Below the pieces are notes generated by a model. It searched no databases. It saw only the letters and a list, made by a program, of their open reading frames with translations, and was not told where the DNA came from. From NCBI GenBank assembly GCA_023441905.1, contig JAEZNC010000019.1:1-21174 (forward strand): DNA of 21,174 bases, given 5' to 3'. Made by a program: the position numbers and the translations under genes. This DNA is from Bacillota bacterium. GTDB lineage: Bacteria > Bacillota > Clostridia > Christensenellales > SZUA-584. Each line of letters starts with the position of its first letter. Position 1 is the stretch's first letter. Positions 14,895 through 21,174 of the stretch are shown here, one piece after another.

Positions 14895-15875
14895 ATGAAT
14901 CATCAGACTGCCAAACTGGCTGTGAAAAAAAACAAGATGTCCACAAAACAATTTGTGTCCATTTTCGGATCGCTGATAGGGCTTATTGTGCTCATCATCA
15001 TCATGTCGGCGCTCAAAGCCAACTTTTTAAGCGGAGATAACATTCGCAACGTTCTGCGTATTGCATCTATCAACGGCCTGCTGGCTGTGGGTATGACGTT
15101 TGTGGTGCTGACAGGCGGCATTGATCTCTCGGTGGGTGCCATTATGGGCTGTGCGGGCATGTTCTCGGCTTACTTTGCGCAAAACAGCATGGGCCAGCCG
15201 TGGTATATCGGGGTGTTGGTTGGTGTCGGTATCGGGCTCGTGATCGGGCTTTTCAACGGTCTTTGCATCTCTTATTTAAAGGTTCCGCCCTTTGTGGGCA
15301 CGCTTGGGTCTATGAGTATCGCCAAGGGTTTAACCTTTCTGCTCACCGATGCCAAGCCGATTCCGAGCCTCAACGCTGATTTTAAGGCGATAGGCGGCGG
15401 AAGCATCGGCGGATGGCTGCCGATTCCCATCGTGATTATGATTGCCGTGTTGCTCATCTGCTTCACGCTGCTGTATCTGACGCGTTACGGGCGCTATATA
15501 TTCGCGGTGGGCGGCAACCTCAACGCGGCACACGTATCGGGTATTAACACGAAATGGATTATCTGCAGCGTGTATATCATCTCGGGCATTCTCGCGGCGT
15601 TGGCGGGCGTCATCACCACGGCACGCGTCACCTCGGGCGTGACATCTACGGGCGATGGCTATGAAACCAACGCAATTGCCATGGTGGTTATCGGCGGGAC
15701 GAGCCTTGCGGGCGGCCGCGGCCGACTCTGGGGAACGATCATCGGTATACTGCTGCTGCAGTGCCTGACCAACGGGCTCGATATGCTTGGCATCAACGCG
15801 TACTATCAGCTGATTATAAAGGGGTTTGTTGTGATCGGCGCTGTCATGCTGGACGGCCTCAGCTCGGACAATTAA
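14895..15875 (+). CDS. Ribose-type sugar ABC transporter, permease
   Basis: This 326-residue integral membrane protein of the RbsC family is the channel partner of the ATPase upstream. It is strongly hydrophobic, with an N-terminal cytoplasmic basic tail, then multiple membrane segments. Hallmarks are INGLLAVGMTFVVLTGGIDLS and the loop VGGNLNAAHVSGIN that contacts the ATPase. AGGAG lies 8 nt before the ATG at 14895. The C-terminus LIIKGFVVIGAVMLDGL is the normal family end. Confidence 0.93.
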   Translation: MNHQTAKLAVKKNKMSTKQFVSIFGSLIGLIVLIIIMSALKANFLSGDNIRNVLRIASINGLLAVGMTFVVLTGGIDLSVGAIMGCAGMFSAYFAQNSMGQPWYIGVLVGVGIGLVIGLFNGLCISYLKVPPFVGTLGSMSIAKGLTFLLTDAKPIPSLNADFKAIGGGSIGGWLPIPIVIMIAVLLICFTLLYLTRYGRYIFAVGGNLNAAHVSGINTKWIICSVYIISGILAALAGVITTARVTSGVTSTGDGYETNAIAMVVIGGTSLAGGRGRLWGTIIGILLLQCLTNGLDMLGINAYYQLIIKGFVVIGAVMLDGLSSDN

Positions 15876-15889
15876 TCAGAATTCAATGA

Positions 15890-15911
15890 TTCATACGAAT
15901 TGGCGTATGAA
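15890..15911 (+). promoter_or_regulatory. Intercistronic stem-loop before the binding-protein gene
   Basis: A perfect 8-bp stem TTCATACG/CGTATGAA (15890-15897 with 15904-15911) has a 6-nt loop and lies between the permease stop and the ribosome binding site of the lipoprotein gene. It is AT-rich and followed by an A-rich run, not Ts, so it is not a standard terminator. Such hairpins in ABC operons often mark mRNA processing or stabilise the downstream segment, allowing more binding protein than membrane parts; that role here is inferred. Confidence 0.5.
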
Positions 15912-15936
15912 ATAAAAAATATTGGGAGGAATAAAA

Positions 15937-16956
15937 ATGAAAAAATCGATGAAAGCTTTGGCAATGTTCATGGTTATGCTGACAATGGTTTTCGCTCTGG
16001 TTGGCTGCGGAAGTCCGGCGCCGGCTGCGTCTGAAAAGCCTTCTGTTGAGCCCAGCGCTGAAACATCGGAGAAGCCGTCTGAGGAAGCTTCGGATTCAGG
16101 TGAGGGTACGCTGAAAATTGGTGCCACCTTCTACAGCCTGCAGAACGAATTCACAATGCGTATGGACAATGCAGCGAAGAAATGGGCCGAAGAGAACGGT
16201 GTGGATTATACCTCTTACGACGGCAACTATGACGCTGCGACACAGCTTTCTCAGGTTGAGACGATGATCGCCGACGGTTGCGACGCCATTATCTTAAACC
16301 CCCAGGACGCAGTGGCCTGCGCGGCTTGCGTCGACATCGCACATGAAGCCGGTATCCCTGTTGTGGGCGTGAACACGATGGTAGAGAGCGATCTGCTGAC
16401 CTCCTATGTGGGTTCTCAGGACGTATCAGCCGGTGAAGACATCATGCAGTTCATGATCGATTACCTTGGTAAGGACGCGTTCAACATCGTTATCATCGAA
16501 GGGCCGATGGGTCAGTCCGCTCAGCTTCAGCGTATCGAAGGTATCGAGAACATCATGGCGAAAAATCCGAACGTCAAAGAGCTTGCCCGTAACACAGCCA
16601 ACTGGTCGCGTGCGGAAGCCATGACGCTGATGGAAACATGGCTCAGCACATACGGCGACGACATCGACGCTGTGATCGCTGAGAACGACGAAATGGCTCT
16701 GGGCGCAAGAGAAGCGATTGAAGCGGCCAACAAAGACATTCCCTGTATCGGTATCGACGGCATCACCGACGCTGTGACTGCGGTTCAGGAAGGCAGAATG
16801 ATCGCGAGCGACTTCCAGAACGCCGAAGGCCAGATGACAGGCGCTCTTGATACGGCTGTGAAGGCCATCAAAGGCGAAGCGGTTGAAAAGTTCTACTGGA
16901 TTCCTTTTGAAATGATCACGCCCGACAACGCGGCTGATTATGTGAACAGGTATTAA
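15937..16956 (+). CDS. Ribose-type sugar-binding lipoprotein
   Basis: This 339-residue substrate-binding protein of the periplasmic-binding-protein-like type I family is anchored outside the membrane. The signal peptide has a lipobox LVGC with Cys24, followed by a Ser/Pro/Glu-rich tether to about residue 60. The fold then shows LKIGATFYSLQNEFTMRM, DGNYDAATQLSQVETMIA and CDAIILNPQD, the EGPMGQSAQLQRIEG hinge-side loop and the closing CIGIDGITDAV segment. These match ribose/xylitol/erythritol-type binding proteins. The ATG at 15937 has GGGAGGA 6 nt upstream. The ligand cannot be read from sequence; operon partners suggest a small polyol or tetrose. Confidence 0.92.
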   Translation: MKKSMKALAMFMVMLTMVFALVGCGSPAPAASEKPSVEPSAETSEKPSEEASDSGEGTLKIGATFYSLQNEFTMRMDNAAKKWAEENGVDYTSYDGNYDAATQLSQVETMIADGCDAIILNPQDAVACAACVDIAHEAGIPVVGVNTMVESDLLTSYVGSQDVSAGEDIMQFMIDYLGKDAFNIVIIEGPMGQSAQLQRIEGIENIMAKNPNVKELARNTANWSRAEAMTLMETWLSTYGDDIDAVIAENDEMALGAREAIEAANKDIPCIGIDGITDAVTAVQEGRMIASDFQNAEGQMTGALDTAVKAIKGEAVEKFYWIPFEMITPDNAADYVNRY

Positions 16957-16988
16957 TTATAAGAAGGTTATTAAATAACCATGCGGAG

Positions 16989-17018
16989 AGGCGGGCGGCG
17001 CTGTAAGCCCGTCCGCCT
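16989..17018 (+). terminator. Possible partial terminator or attenuating hairpin before the dehydrogenase
   Basis: A GC-rich inverted repeat (AGGCGGGC at 16989-16996 with GTCCGCCT at 17011-17018, one G-T pair, and further GG/CC pairing inside) is followed by only three Ts. It could end part of the transcripts after the binding-protein gene while letting some through to the catabolic genes. No new promoter is evident after it. Confidence 0.5.
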
Positions 17019-17051
17019 TTCATAAACATTAATGACGGGGAGGTAAAGCAA

Positions 17052-17819
17052 ATGCTTAAATACGAAGGCGTCGATACGGATTTTTCTTTGAACGGCAAAA
17101 CGGCGGTGGTAACCGGTGGTGCGGCAGGAATCGGCTATGCGACAGCAAAGTTCTTCCACGACAAAGGCGTCAACATCGTGCTGGCTGATTTGAACCCGAA
17201 GGTGGATGAGATTGCAAAGCAGCTCGGCGACAACTGCGTCGGTATAGCCGGAAACGTGTGCGATGCCGATTATCCGGCCAAGGTGATTGAGGCGGGCGTC
17301 AAGGCGTTCGGACAGATTGATATACTGGTCAACAGCGCCGGCATCGTGGCGCTTGAAAGCGCGGAAATCATCAGCGCGGATTATTGGAACAAAACCATCA
17401 ATATCAATCTCTCGGCCAGCTTTTTCATGGCACAGGCTGTGGGCAAATATATGATCGACAACGGCATCGGCGGCAGTATTGTCAACATGGCATCTCAGGC
17501 CGGCGTGATCGCGCTTGACAAGCATGTGGCTTACTGCGCGAGCAAGGGCGGCATCATCGCGATGACCAAGGTGCTTGCGATGGAATGGGGCAAATACGGT
17601 ATCCGTGTCAACGCTGTGTCTCCGACGGTCGTGCTGACGGAGCTTGGACACAAAGCATGGGATGGCCCTGTCGGCGACGCGTTTAAAAAAGAGATGCCTT
17701 CCGAACGCTTTGCCGAGCCCGAAGAGATTGCGGCTTGTATCGCTTTCCTTTGCAGCAAGGGTGCCGGTATGATTACGGGGCACAACCTGCTCATCGACGG
17801 CGGATTTACTATAAAATAG
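17052..17819 (+). CDS. Short-chain dehydrogenase, probable polyol/tetritol dehydrogenase
   Basis: This 255-residue classical SDR has the cofactor loop TGGAAGIG (21-28), Asp46 at the end of the second strand (which favours NAD over NADP), NSAG (94-97), and the catalytic Ser148, Tyr161 and Lys165 (YCASK). The C-terminal LIDGGFT segment is normal. By position it should oxidise an imported polyol to a ketose for the DhaK-DhaL pair. Within SDRs it resembles polyol dehydrogenases of the GolD/D-threitol dehydrogenase kind, but this is a by-eye impression. GGGGAGG lies 8 nt before the ATG at 17052. DhaK begins 18 bp after the stop. Substrate is inferred from context. Confidence 0.88.
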   Translation: MLKYEGVDTDFSLNGKTAVVTGGAAGIGYATAKFFHDKGVNIVLADLNPKVDEIAKQLGDNCVGIAGNVCDADYPAKVIEAGVKAFGQIDILVNSAGIVALESAEIISADYWNKTININLSASFFMAQAVGKYMIDNGIGGSIVNMASQAGVIALDKHVAYCASKGGIIAMTKVLAMEWGKYGIRVNAVSPTVVLTELGHKAWDGPVGDAFKKEMPSERFAEPEEIAACIAFLCSKGAGMITGHNLLIDGGFTIK

Positions 17820-17837
17820 CTAATTGGAGGATTGGAC

Positions 17838-18851
17838 ATGCAGCGCATTTTAAACAACCCGGACAACATTGTCGATGAAATGCTGGATGGATTTGCGAAA
17901 TGTCACGGCGATATCGTCAAGAGGGTCATAACAAGTGAGGACAACACAAGAGGCGTGGTAGCGGCTGCGGATGCGCCCATAGCGGGCAAGGTCGGCGTGG
18001 TGACGGGCGGCGGCTCGGGCCATAAGCCTGCGTTTATCGGCTATGTGGGCAAAAACATGTGCGACGCCGCGGCTGTCGGCGAAATCTGCTCATCTCCCAC
18101 GGCACTCGCGTTCCTTGAAGCTTTTCGCGCGGCGAACGGCGGCGAGGGGATTGCATGCCTGTACGGCAACTACTCGGGTGACAACATGAACGTGAAAATG
18201 GCCGTGAAAATGGCCAAGCGCGAGGGCATCACGGTGAAAACTGTGATAGCCAACGACGACGTGGCATCGTCACCTAAGGATGAAAGGGAAAAACGCCGCG
18301 GTGTGGCAGGCGAAATATTCATGTGGAAGTGCGGCGGCGCGAAAGCGGCCAAAGGCGCATCGCTCGATGAAGTCATCGAGACGGCACAGAAAGCGATTGA
18401 CAACACGCGCAGCATCGGTATCGGCCTGACGCCGTGCACGCTGCCTGCGGTGGGACATCCCAATTTCAAGATTGAAGAAGGCACCATGGAGGTCGGTATC
18501 GGCCATCACGGAGAGCCGGGCATCGAAGTTTGCCCGCTGGAGAGCGCGGCAGGCATGGCAAAACGCATGGTCGATGTGGTGGTACCGGATTATCCGTACA
18601 AGTCGGGCGATGAGGTGGATGTGCTGGTATCGGGACTGGGAGCCACGCCGGTGATGGAACTTTATGTGCTCTACAGCGAGATTGAAAAGCTCTTAAGTGC
18701 GCAGGGCATCAAGGTGTACCGTTCGTATGTTGGGAATTATTTCACCTCGCTCGATATGATGGGCGCGACGCTGACCGTGATGAAGCTGGATGATGAGCTC
18801 AAAGAGCTGATAGACGCCGATGCTTACTGCGTGGGCTTAAAGCAGCTGTAA
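17838..18851 (+). CDS. dhaK: Dihydroxyacetone/erythrulose kinase subunit DhaK
   Basis: This 337-residue substrate-binding half of a split DhaK-DhaL kinase retains GGGSGHKP (57-64, H62), NYSGD (D115) and GHHGEPG (H224), the residues known from DhaK to bind and activate the ketone. The usual acidic residue after GGGSGH is lysine here. It is clearly related to the DhaK-like protein at 12210 but keeps more of the catalytic consensus. The ATG at 17838 has GGAGG 7 nt upstream; the in-frame TTG at 17832 is not needed. DhaL starts 14 bp after its stop. In this operon the likely substrate is a ketotetrose (erythrulose) or dihydroxyacetone. Confidence 0.9.
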   Translation: MQRILNNPDNIVDEMLDGFAKCHGDIVKRVITSEDNTRGVVAAADAPIAGKVGVVTGGGSGHKPAFIGYVGKNMCDAAAVGEICSSPTALAFLEAFRAANGGEGIACLYGNYSGDNMNVKMAVKMAKREGITVKTVIANDDVASSPKDEREKRRGVAGEIFMWKCGGAKAAKGASLDEVIETAQKAIDNTRSIGIGLTPCTLPAVGHPNFKIEEGTMEVGIGHHGEPGIEVCPLESAAGMAKRMVDVVVPDYPYKSGDEVDVLVSGLGATPVMELYVLYSEIEKLLSAQGIKVYRSYVGNYFTSLDMMGATLTVMKLDDELKELIDADAYCVGLKQL

Positions 18852-18865
18852 AGGGGGAAATGGCG

Positions 18866-19510
18866 ATGTCGGGTGTAAAAAACAAGAACGGACGCGAGAT
18901 ACTGCTCAGCATGGTTAAGGCCATTCAGGCGAATAAGCAATACCTTGGCGATGTGGACGGCCTGATCGGCGACGGCGATCACGGCATGAACATGAACAAG
19001 GGCTTCACGATGTACGGTGAACAGCTGGGCGACGGGGAAACATCCTTTACGGACGGATTGTTTGACCTGGGAACCGTTCTCTTAAACAAGATCGGCGGTT
19101 CCATGGGGCCGATTTACGGGACGATTTTCATGGATATGTCGGAGAAGGCTGAGGACGAAGAGGACATTACGCTCAGCGTGTTTGCAGATATGCTCGAAGC
19201 GGGGCTCAACGGCCTTTACGGCATTGTGAATGCTCGTCCGGGCGACAAGACACTGGTAGACACGCTCTATCCGGCCTTGCAGGCTGTCAAATCGGCTGTC
19301 GGCGAAGGCAAAGGCTTCTCTGAGGCGCTGGATGATATGAAAGCGGCGGCTGAAAAAGGCAAGGATGACACGAAAGAGCTTGTGGCCAAATTCGGCCGGT
19401 CGGCGCGGCTCGGGGAGCGTTCGCGCGGCGTGCTCGATGCGGGGGCGACATCTTGCTGCATCATACTGCAGGCAATGGCCGACGGTATGAAAAAAGTACT
19501 CGAAGGCTAA
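18866..19510 (+). CDS. dhaL: Dihydroxyacetone-kinase-type nucleotide subunit DhaL
   Basis: This 214-residue all-helical nucleotide-binding subunit partners DhaK. Asp31, Asp36 and Asp38 in LIGDGDHG match the three aspartates that hold magnesium-ADP/ATP in DhaL. GGSMGPIYGT, ARPGDKTLVDTL, ARLGERSRGVLDAGATS and a helical C-terminus follow the family pattern. AAGGGGG (18851-18857) is 8 nt from the ATG at 18866 but only 2 nt from the ATG at 18860, so 18866 is preferred. No DhaM (EIIA-like donor) gene follows. The enzyme either uses ATP by exchange or depends on an unlinked DhaM. Confidence 0.9.
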   Translation: MSGVKNKNGREILLSMVKAIQANKQYLGDVDGLIGDGDHGMNMNKGFTMYGEQLGDGETSFTDGLFDLGTVLLNKIGGSMGPIYGTIFMDMSEKAEDEEDITLSVFADMLEAGLNGLYGIVNARPGDKTLVDTLYPALQAVKSAVGEGKGFSEALDDMKAAAEKGKDDTKELVAKFGRSARLGERSRGVLDAGATSCCIILQAMADGMKKVLEG

Positions 19511-19530
19511 AAGGAAAGGCAGGGTTTGAC

Positions 19531-19971
19531 ATGTATAAAATAGCAATCGGCTGCGACCCGAATGCCGCAGACGCAAAGCATGCGATCATTAAAATGCTGA
19601 CGCAAAAGGGGTATGAGGTCAGCGATCTTGGCAGCGAGGACCCGATTTATGCCAACATCGCGATCAAGGTAGCGACAGCTGTGGCGAATAAGGAATACGA
19701 CAGGGGCATACTGATATGCGGCACCGGCATCGGTGTATCGATGGCGGCCAACAAGGTGAAAGGCGCCTATGCCGCGCTGATTACGGATGTGTATTCGGCT
19801 GAGCGCGCACGCATGAGCAACGATGCAAACATTGCGTGCTTCGGCGCGTTTACCATCGGCATTAAACTGATGGAAAAGCTGACAGAGACTTTTCTGGCTT
19901 CGGAATTTGAGCAGGGAAGCGCATCCCAGCCCAAGGTTGATCGGATCCGGGAATTCGAGTCGGCGCAATAA
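19531..19971 (+). CDS. RpiB/LacAB-family sugar-phosphate isomerase
   Basis: This 146-residue protein of the RpiB/LacA/LacB fold interconverts aldose and ketose phosphates. The catalytic cysteine is present (C63 in ICGTGIG), as is SMAANK. The opening is GCDPNA, where RpiB has GCDH, and the ring-opening histidine in RpiB's RxHND is Ser96 (RMSNDAN). These changes suggest a ligand other than ribose 5-phosphate. With a polyol dehydrogenase and DhaKL upstream, an erythrulose-4-phosphate to erythrose-4-phosphate isomerase is a reasonable inference. The ATG at 19531 is behind a GGAAAGGCAGGG stretch, 20 bp from the DhaL stop. It is the last gene of the operon. Confidence 0.88.
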   Translation: MYKIAIGCDPNAADAKHAIIKMLTQKGYEVSDLGSEDPIYANIAIKVATAVANKEYDRGILICGTGIGVSMAANKVKGAYAALITDVYSAERARMSNDANIACFGAFTIGIKLMEKLTETFLASEFEQGSASQPKVDRIREFESAQ

Positions 19972-19973
19972 GC

Positions 19974-19993
19974 AGTGCGGAAACGCACTTTGT
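19974..19993 (+). terminator. Likely operon-end hairpin
   Basis: AGTGCG and CGCACT (19974-19979 with 19984-19989) enclose a GAAA tetraloop and are followed by TTGTCATT. It is short, with a broken T-run, but lies directly after the RpiB-type stop codon. Confidence 0.5.
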
Positions 19994-20045
19994 CATTATT
20001 GATAGACATGTTTTTTGAGAGATGAACGTAACATATTGGATCCGG

Positions 20046-20124
20046 TTGAAAACTTGGAAACTGAAGTGATATGATAAAGTAGCTTTATAACATTATCGGG
20101 ATAGATATTATACTGATATGATAA
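20046..20124 (+). promoter_or_regulatory. Two similar promoters before the 172-residue orphan gene
   Basis: An 11-bp direct repeat TGATATGATAA occurs at 20067-20077 and 20114-20124, each forming an extended -10 (TG-A-TATGAT). The first has TTGAAA (20046-20051) 18 bp upstream; the second has TTATCG (20094-20099) 17 bp upstream. An ATCGGG/CCCGAT inverted repeat brackets the second. Both read toward the gene at 20150. Confidence 0.5.
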
Positions 20125-20149
20125 GCCCGATAGCGGAAAGGAGTACAAG

Positions 20150-20668
20150 TTGGAACCGGATCTAAAAAGCGACATCCATGAAGTAAGAAAGAGCGAGGAG
20201 TTGCTGCAAAGTCTCGTCAGCGCTTTCTTGAGCTATACAGAAAACGAGACTCAAAAGCACCAGAAAAAAACAAGGAAGCTGTCGCGCTTGTTCGCCGGAT
20301 GGTTCACGGGATACAATCCGCTGTCGGCCAATCCGGACGATCAGGTTTTTTTAGACAACGTTGCGCACATCATCGCACAGTTGGTTACTGTTTTAGAAGA
20401 CATGAAGCCTGAGTGTTCGGACAGGAGAATGACCATTGCCGCACAGGCTGTGAAAATTCTGCTGCCGCCAAAGCCGGCCATAGAAAAAACCGCATCGGAT
20501 TGGTCCTTGACGGTGGCCGAATATCAAATCATCAATATTTTGCCGTATCTGTCTGTGGATGACCTGAAAAACACACGTGCCAAGTTGCTGGAGCGAACGC
20601 CAAAACGCATTATGTTTCCCAAACAGCTGGAACTGTTACAAATGATCGATAAGCTCCTTAAGGCATGA
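20150..20668 (+). CDS. Unrecognised 172-residue helical protein
   Basis: The start is a TTG at 20150 with AAAGGAG 6 nt upstream. I do not recognise the family. The protein is soluble, charged and mostly predicted helical, with no signal peptide or membrane segment. Residues ~8-50 form a charged helix-rich part, including a basic run QKHQKKTRKLSR. A middle part contains NPDDQVFLDNVAHIIAQLV, and the C-terminal third is rich in Leu/Lys (LPYLSVDDLKNTRAKLLERT). No enzyme motif or helix-turn-helix is convincing. It is monocistronic between its own promoters and a terminator that overlaps its last codons. Confidence 0.7.
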   Translation: MEPDLKSDIHEVRKSEELLQSLVSAFLSYTENETQKHQKKTRKLSRLFAGWFTGYNPLSANPDDQVFLDNVAHIIAQLVTVLEDMKPECSDRRMTIAAQAVKILLPPKPAIEKTASDWSLTVAEYQIINILPYLSVDDLKNTRAKLLERTPKRIMFPKQLELLQMIDKLLKA

Positions 20669-20679
20669 GGAGCTTTTTA
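20651..20679 (+). terminator. Intrinsic terminator overlapping a gene end
   Basis: An 8-bp stem AAGCTCCT/AGGAGCTT (20651-20658 with 20668-20675) has a 9-nt loop and is followed by TTTATTTT. The left arm lies inside the last codons of the 172-residue gene, and the stop codon (20666-20668) is in the loop and right arm. Confidence 0.8.
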
Positions 20680-20709
20680 TTTTGGTAAAAACGAATGGGC
20701 GAAATATCA

Positions 20710-20766
20710 ATGAAGAATTCTGCGGTTTTATTTGCTCTTGCAAGCATGCTTTTTGGGAGCGAGTGA
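20710..20766 (+). pseudogene. EamA-type permease N-terminal stub (18 codons)
   Basis: The ATG at 20710 opens an 18-residue frame reading KNSAVLFALASMLFGSE and then TGA. The ALxxxLFGS pattern is like the first membrane helix of EamA/DMT-family metabolite exporters (about 290-300 residues). Nothing recognisable follows, and the ribosome binding site is weak. It is best read as a deletion remnant, though the match is short. Confidence 0.4.
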
Positions 20767-20897
20767 ACCCAACATGAAAATATGCTGGTTAATAATACCA
20801 TATCATAAAATCGCTATTTATGCTAATTATTATAAATAATTATACGATAATACCATTAGTTATCACTTATAATCCGGCAGCACACAAAAGCCCATTA
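20767..20897. other. AT-rich intergenic stretch
   Basis: Strongly AT-rich sequence with several TATAAT-like words (for example near 20830-20875), suitable as a promoter region for the gene entering at the right edge. No single promoter stands out. Confidence 0.35.
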
Positions 20898-20924
20898 ATG
20901 CGACGATTGGGGAAATGCGCAAGT

Positions 20925-21174
20925 ATGTGTCACTTTTATAAAAATGATAAGCCGCATATTATTTTGAAGGATGAAAAAGCGAGGCCTGTACACTGGCTGT
21001 TGCTCATTAGCTGTGTGGTTTTCTATATCGGCTTCAATTCCGCTATTATCTATATGTCAAGCATTCAGCGGTACATAGCTTTCGCGCATATCAGCAAATA
21101 TACGTTAAGCGGCATTCTGGCTCAGGGACAAGTCCTCATCATTATTCTGCTGACGCTCAATCCGATGAAGAGGA
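20925..21174 (+). CDS. N-terminal part of a membrane protein, cut by the window end
   Basis: An open frame from about 20925 continues past the edge, with 83 residues visible. After a 22-residue polar start come a hydrophobic segment (~24-45, WLLLISCVVFYIGFN and on) and a second one (~65-80, QVLIIILLTLNP). An in-frame ATG at 20898 is an alternative start; neither has a strong ribosome binding site. The layout resembles the membrane sensor part of clostridial signalling proteins (for instance GGDEF or histidine kinase proteins), but no signalling domain is in view, so the function is open. Confidence 0.5.
   Translation, partial: MCHFYKNDKPHIILKDEKARPVHWLLLISCVVFYIGFNSAIIYMSSIQRYIAFAHISKYTLSGILAQGQVLIIILLTLNPMKR

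Noticed and set aside
16971..17783. 270-codon minus-strand frame opposite the dehydrogenase
   Set aside because: Shadow of the SDR gene: His/Arg/Asp-rich, no start signals, and the sense-strand protein has complete catalytic motifs.
1..21174. Insertion sequences, prophage, defence systems, tRNA or rRNA genes
   Set aside because: No transposase, integrase, nuclease or toxin-antitoxin frame, no terminal inverted repeats with target duplications, and no cloverleaf or rRNA sequence was recognised.

Overview
The window looks like chromosomal DNA of an anaerobic, fermentative Bacillota (class Clostridia is my best guess; no rRNA or marker gene is present to settle it). The grounds are strong GGAGG-type ribosome binding sites, sigma-A-like promoters in AT-rich gaps between genes of mid GC content, a Gram-positive style lipoprotein and secreted surface protein, an HxlR-type regulator, a Xpt of Bacillus-like length and split DhaK/DhaL genes. 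I see no rRNA, tRNA, CRISPR array, transposase or phage gene.

Layout. Positions 1-1100 are a decayed patch: an alanine racemase gene with its middle missing, an intact HxlR-type regulator read leftward, and a 28-codon stub of the nitroreductase that such regulators often control. A bidirectional hairpin terminator (1062-1091) separates this from a very large minus-strand gene (1122-7187). That gene encodes a secreted protein of about 2021 residues: calcineurin-like phosphoesterase, Ig-like domains, a duplicated beta-rich module, eight copies of a ~99-residue repeat, and C-terminal BIG2-type domains. Reading rightward from 7689 are an 8-oxoguanine deaminase-type amidohydrolase and a glycerate 2-kinase of the MOFRL family. 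Xanthine phosphoribosyltransferase follows on the minus strand. This middle part reads as purine salvage or breakdown plus C3-acid metabolism.

The most coherent system is at 11677-19971. A small helix-turn-helix gene is followed closely by a lone DhaK paralogue (11677-13220) and a probable terminator. Next comes a seven-gene operon: ribose-type ABC ATPase, permease and substrate-binding lipoprotein, then a short-chain dehydrogenase, a second DhaK, DhaL and an RpiB/LacAB-type isomerase. The implied route is import of a small polyol or ketose, oxidation to a ketose, phosphorylation by DhaK-DhaL and isomerisation of the ketose phosphate. This matches the logic of known erythritol/threitol/erythrulose pathways, but the substrate cannot be read from sequence alone. 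No DhaM (PTS donor) is present. The HTH + DhaK pair resembles the DhaS/DhaQ arrangement of Lactococcus lactis, in which a DhaK paralogue acts as the ligand sensor for a transcription factor; here the regulator is not of the TetR type, so the pair could be a distinct version of that idea.

The right end holds an unrecognised 172-residue helical protein with two similar promoters, an 18-codon stub resembling the start of an EamA-type permease, and the beginning of a membrane protein that runs off the window. A recurring theme is short N-terminal gene stubs in the intergenic regions.
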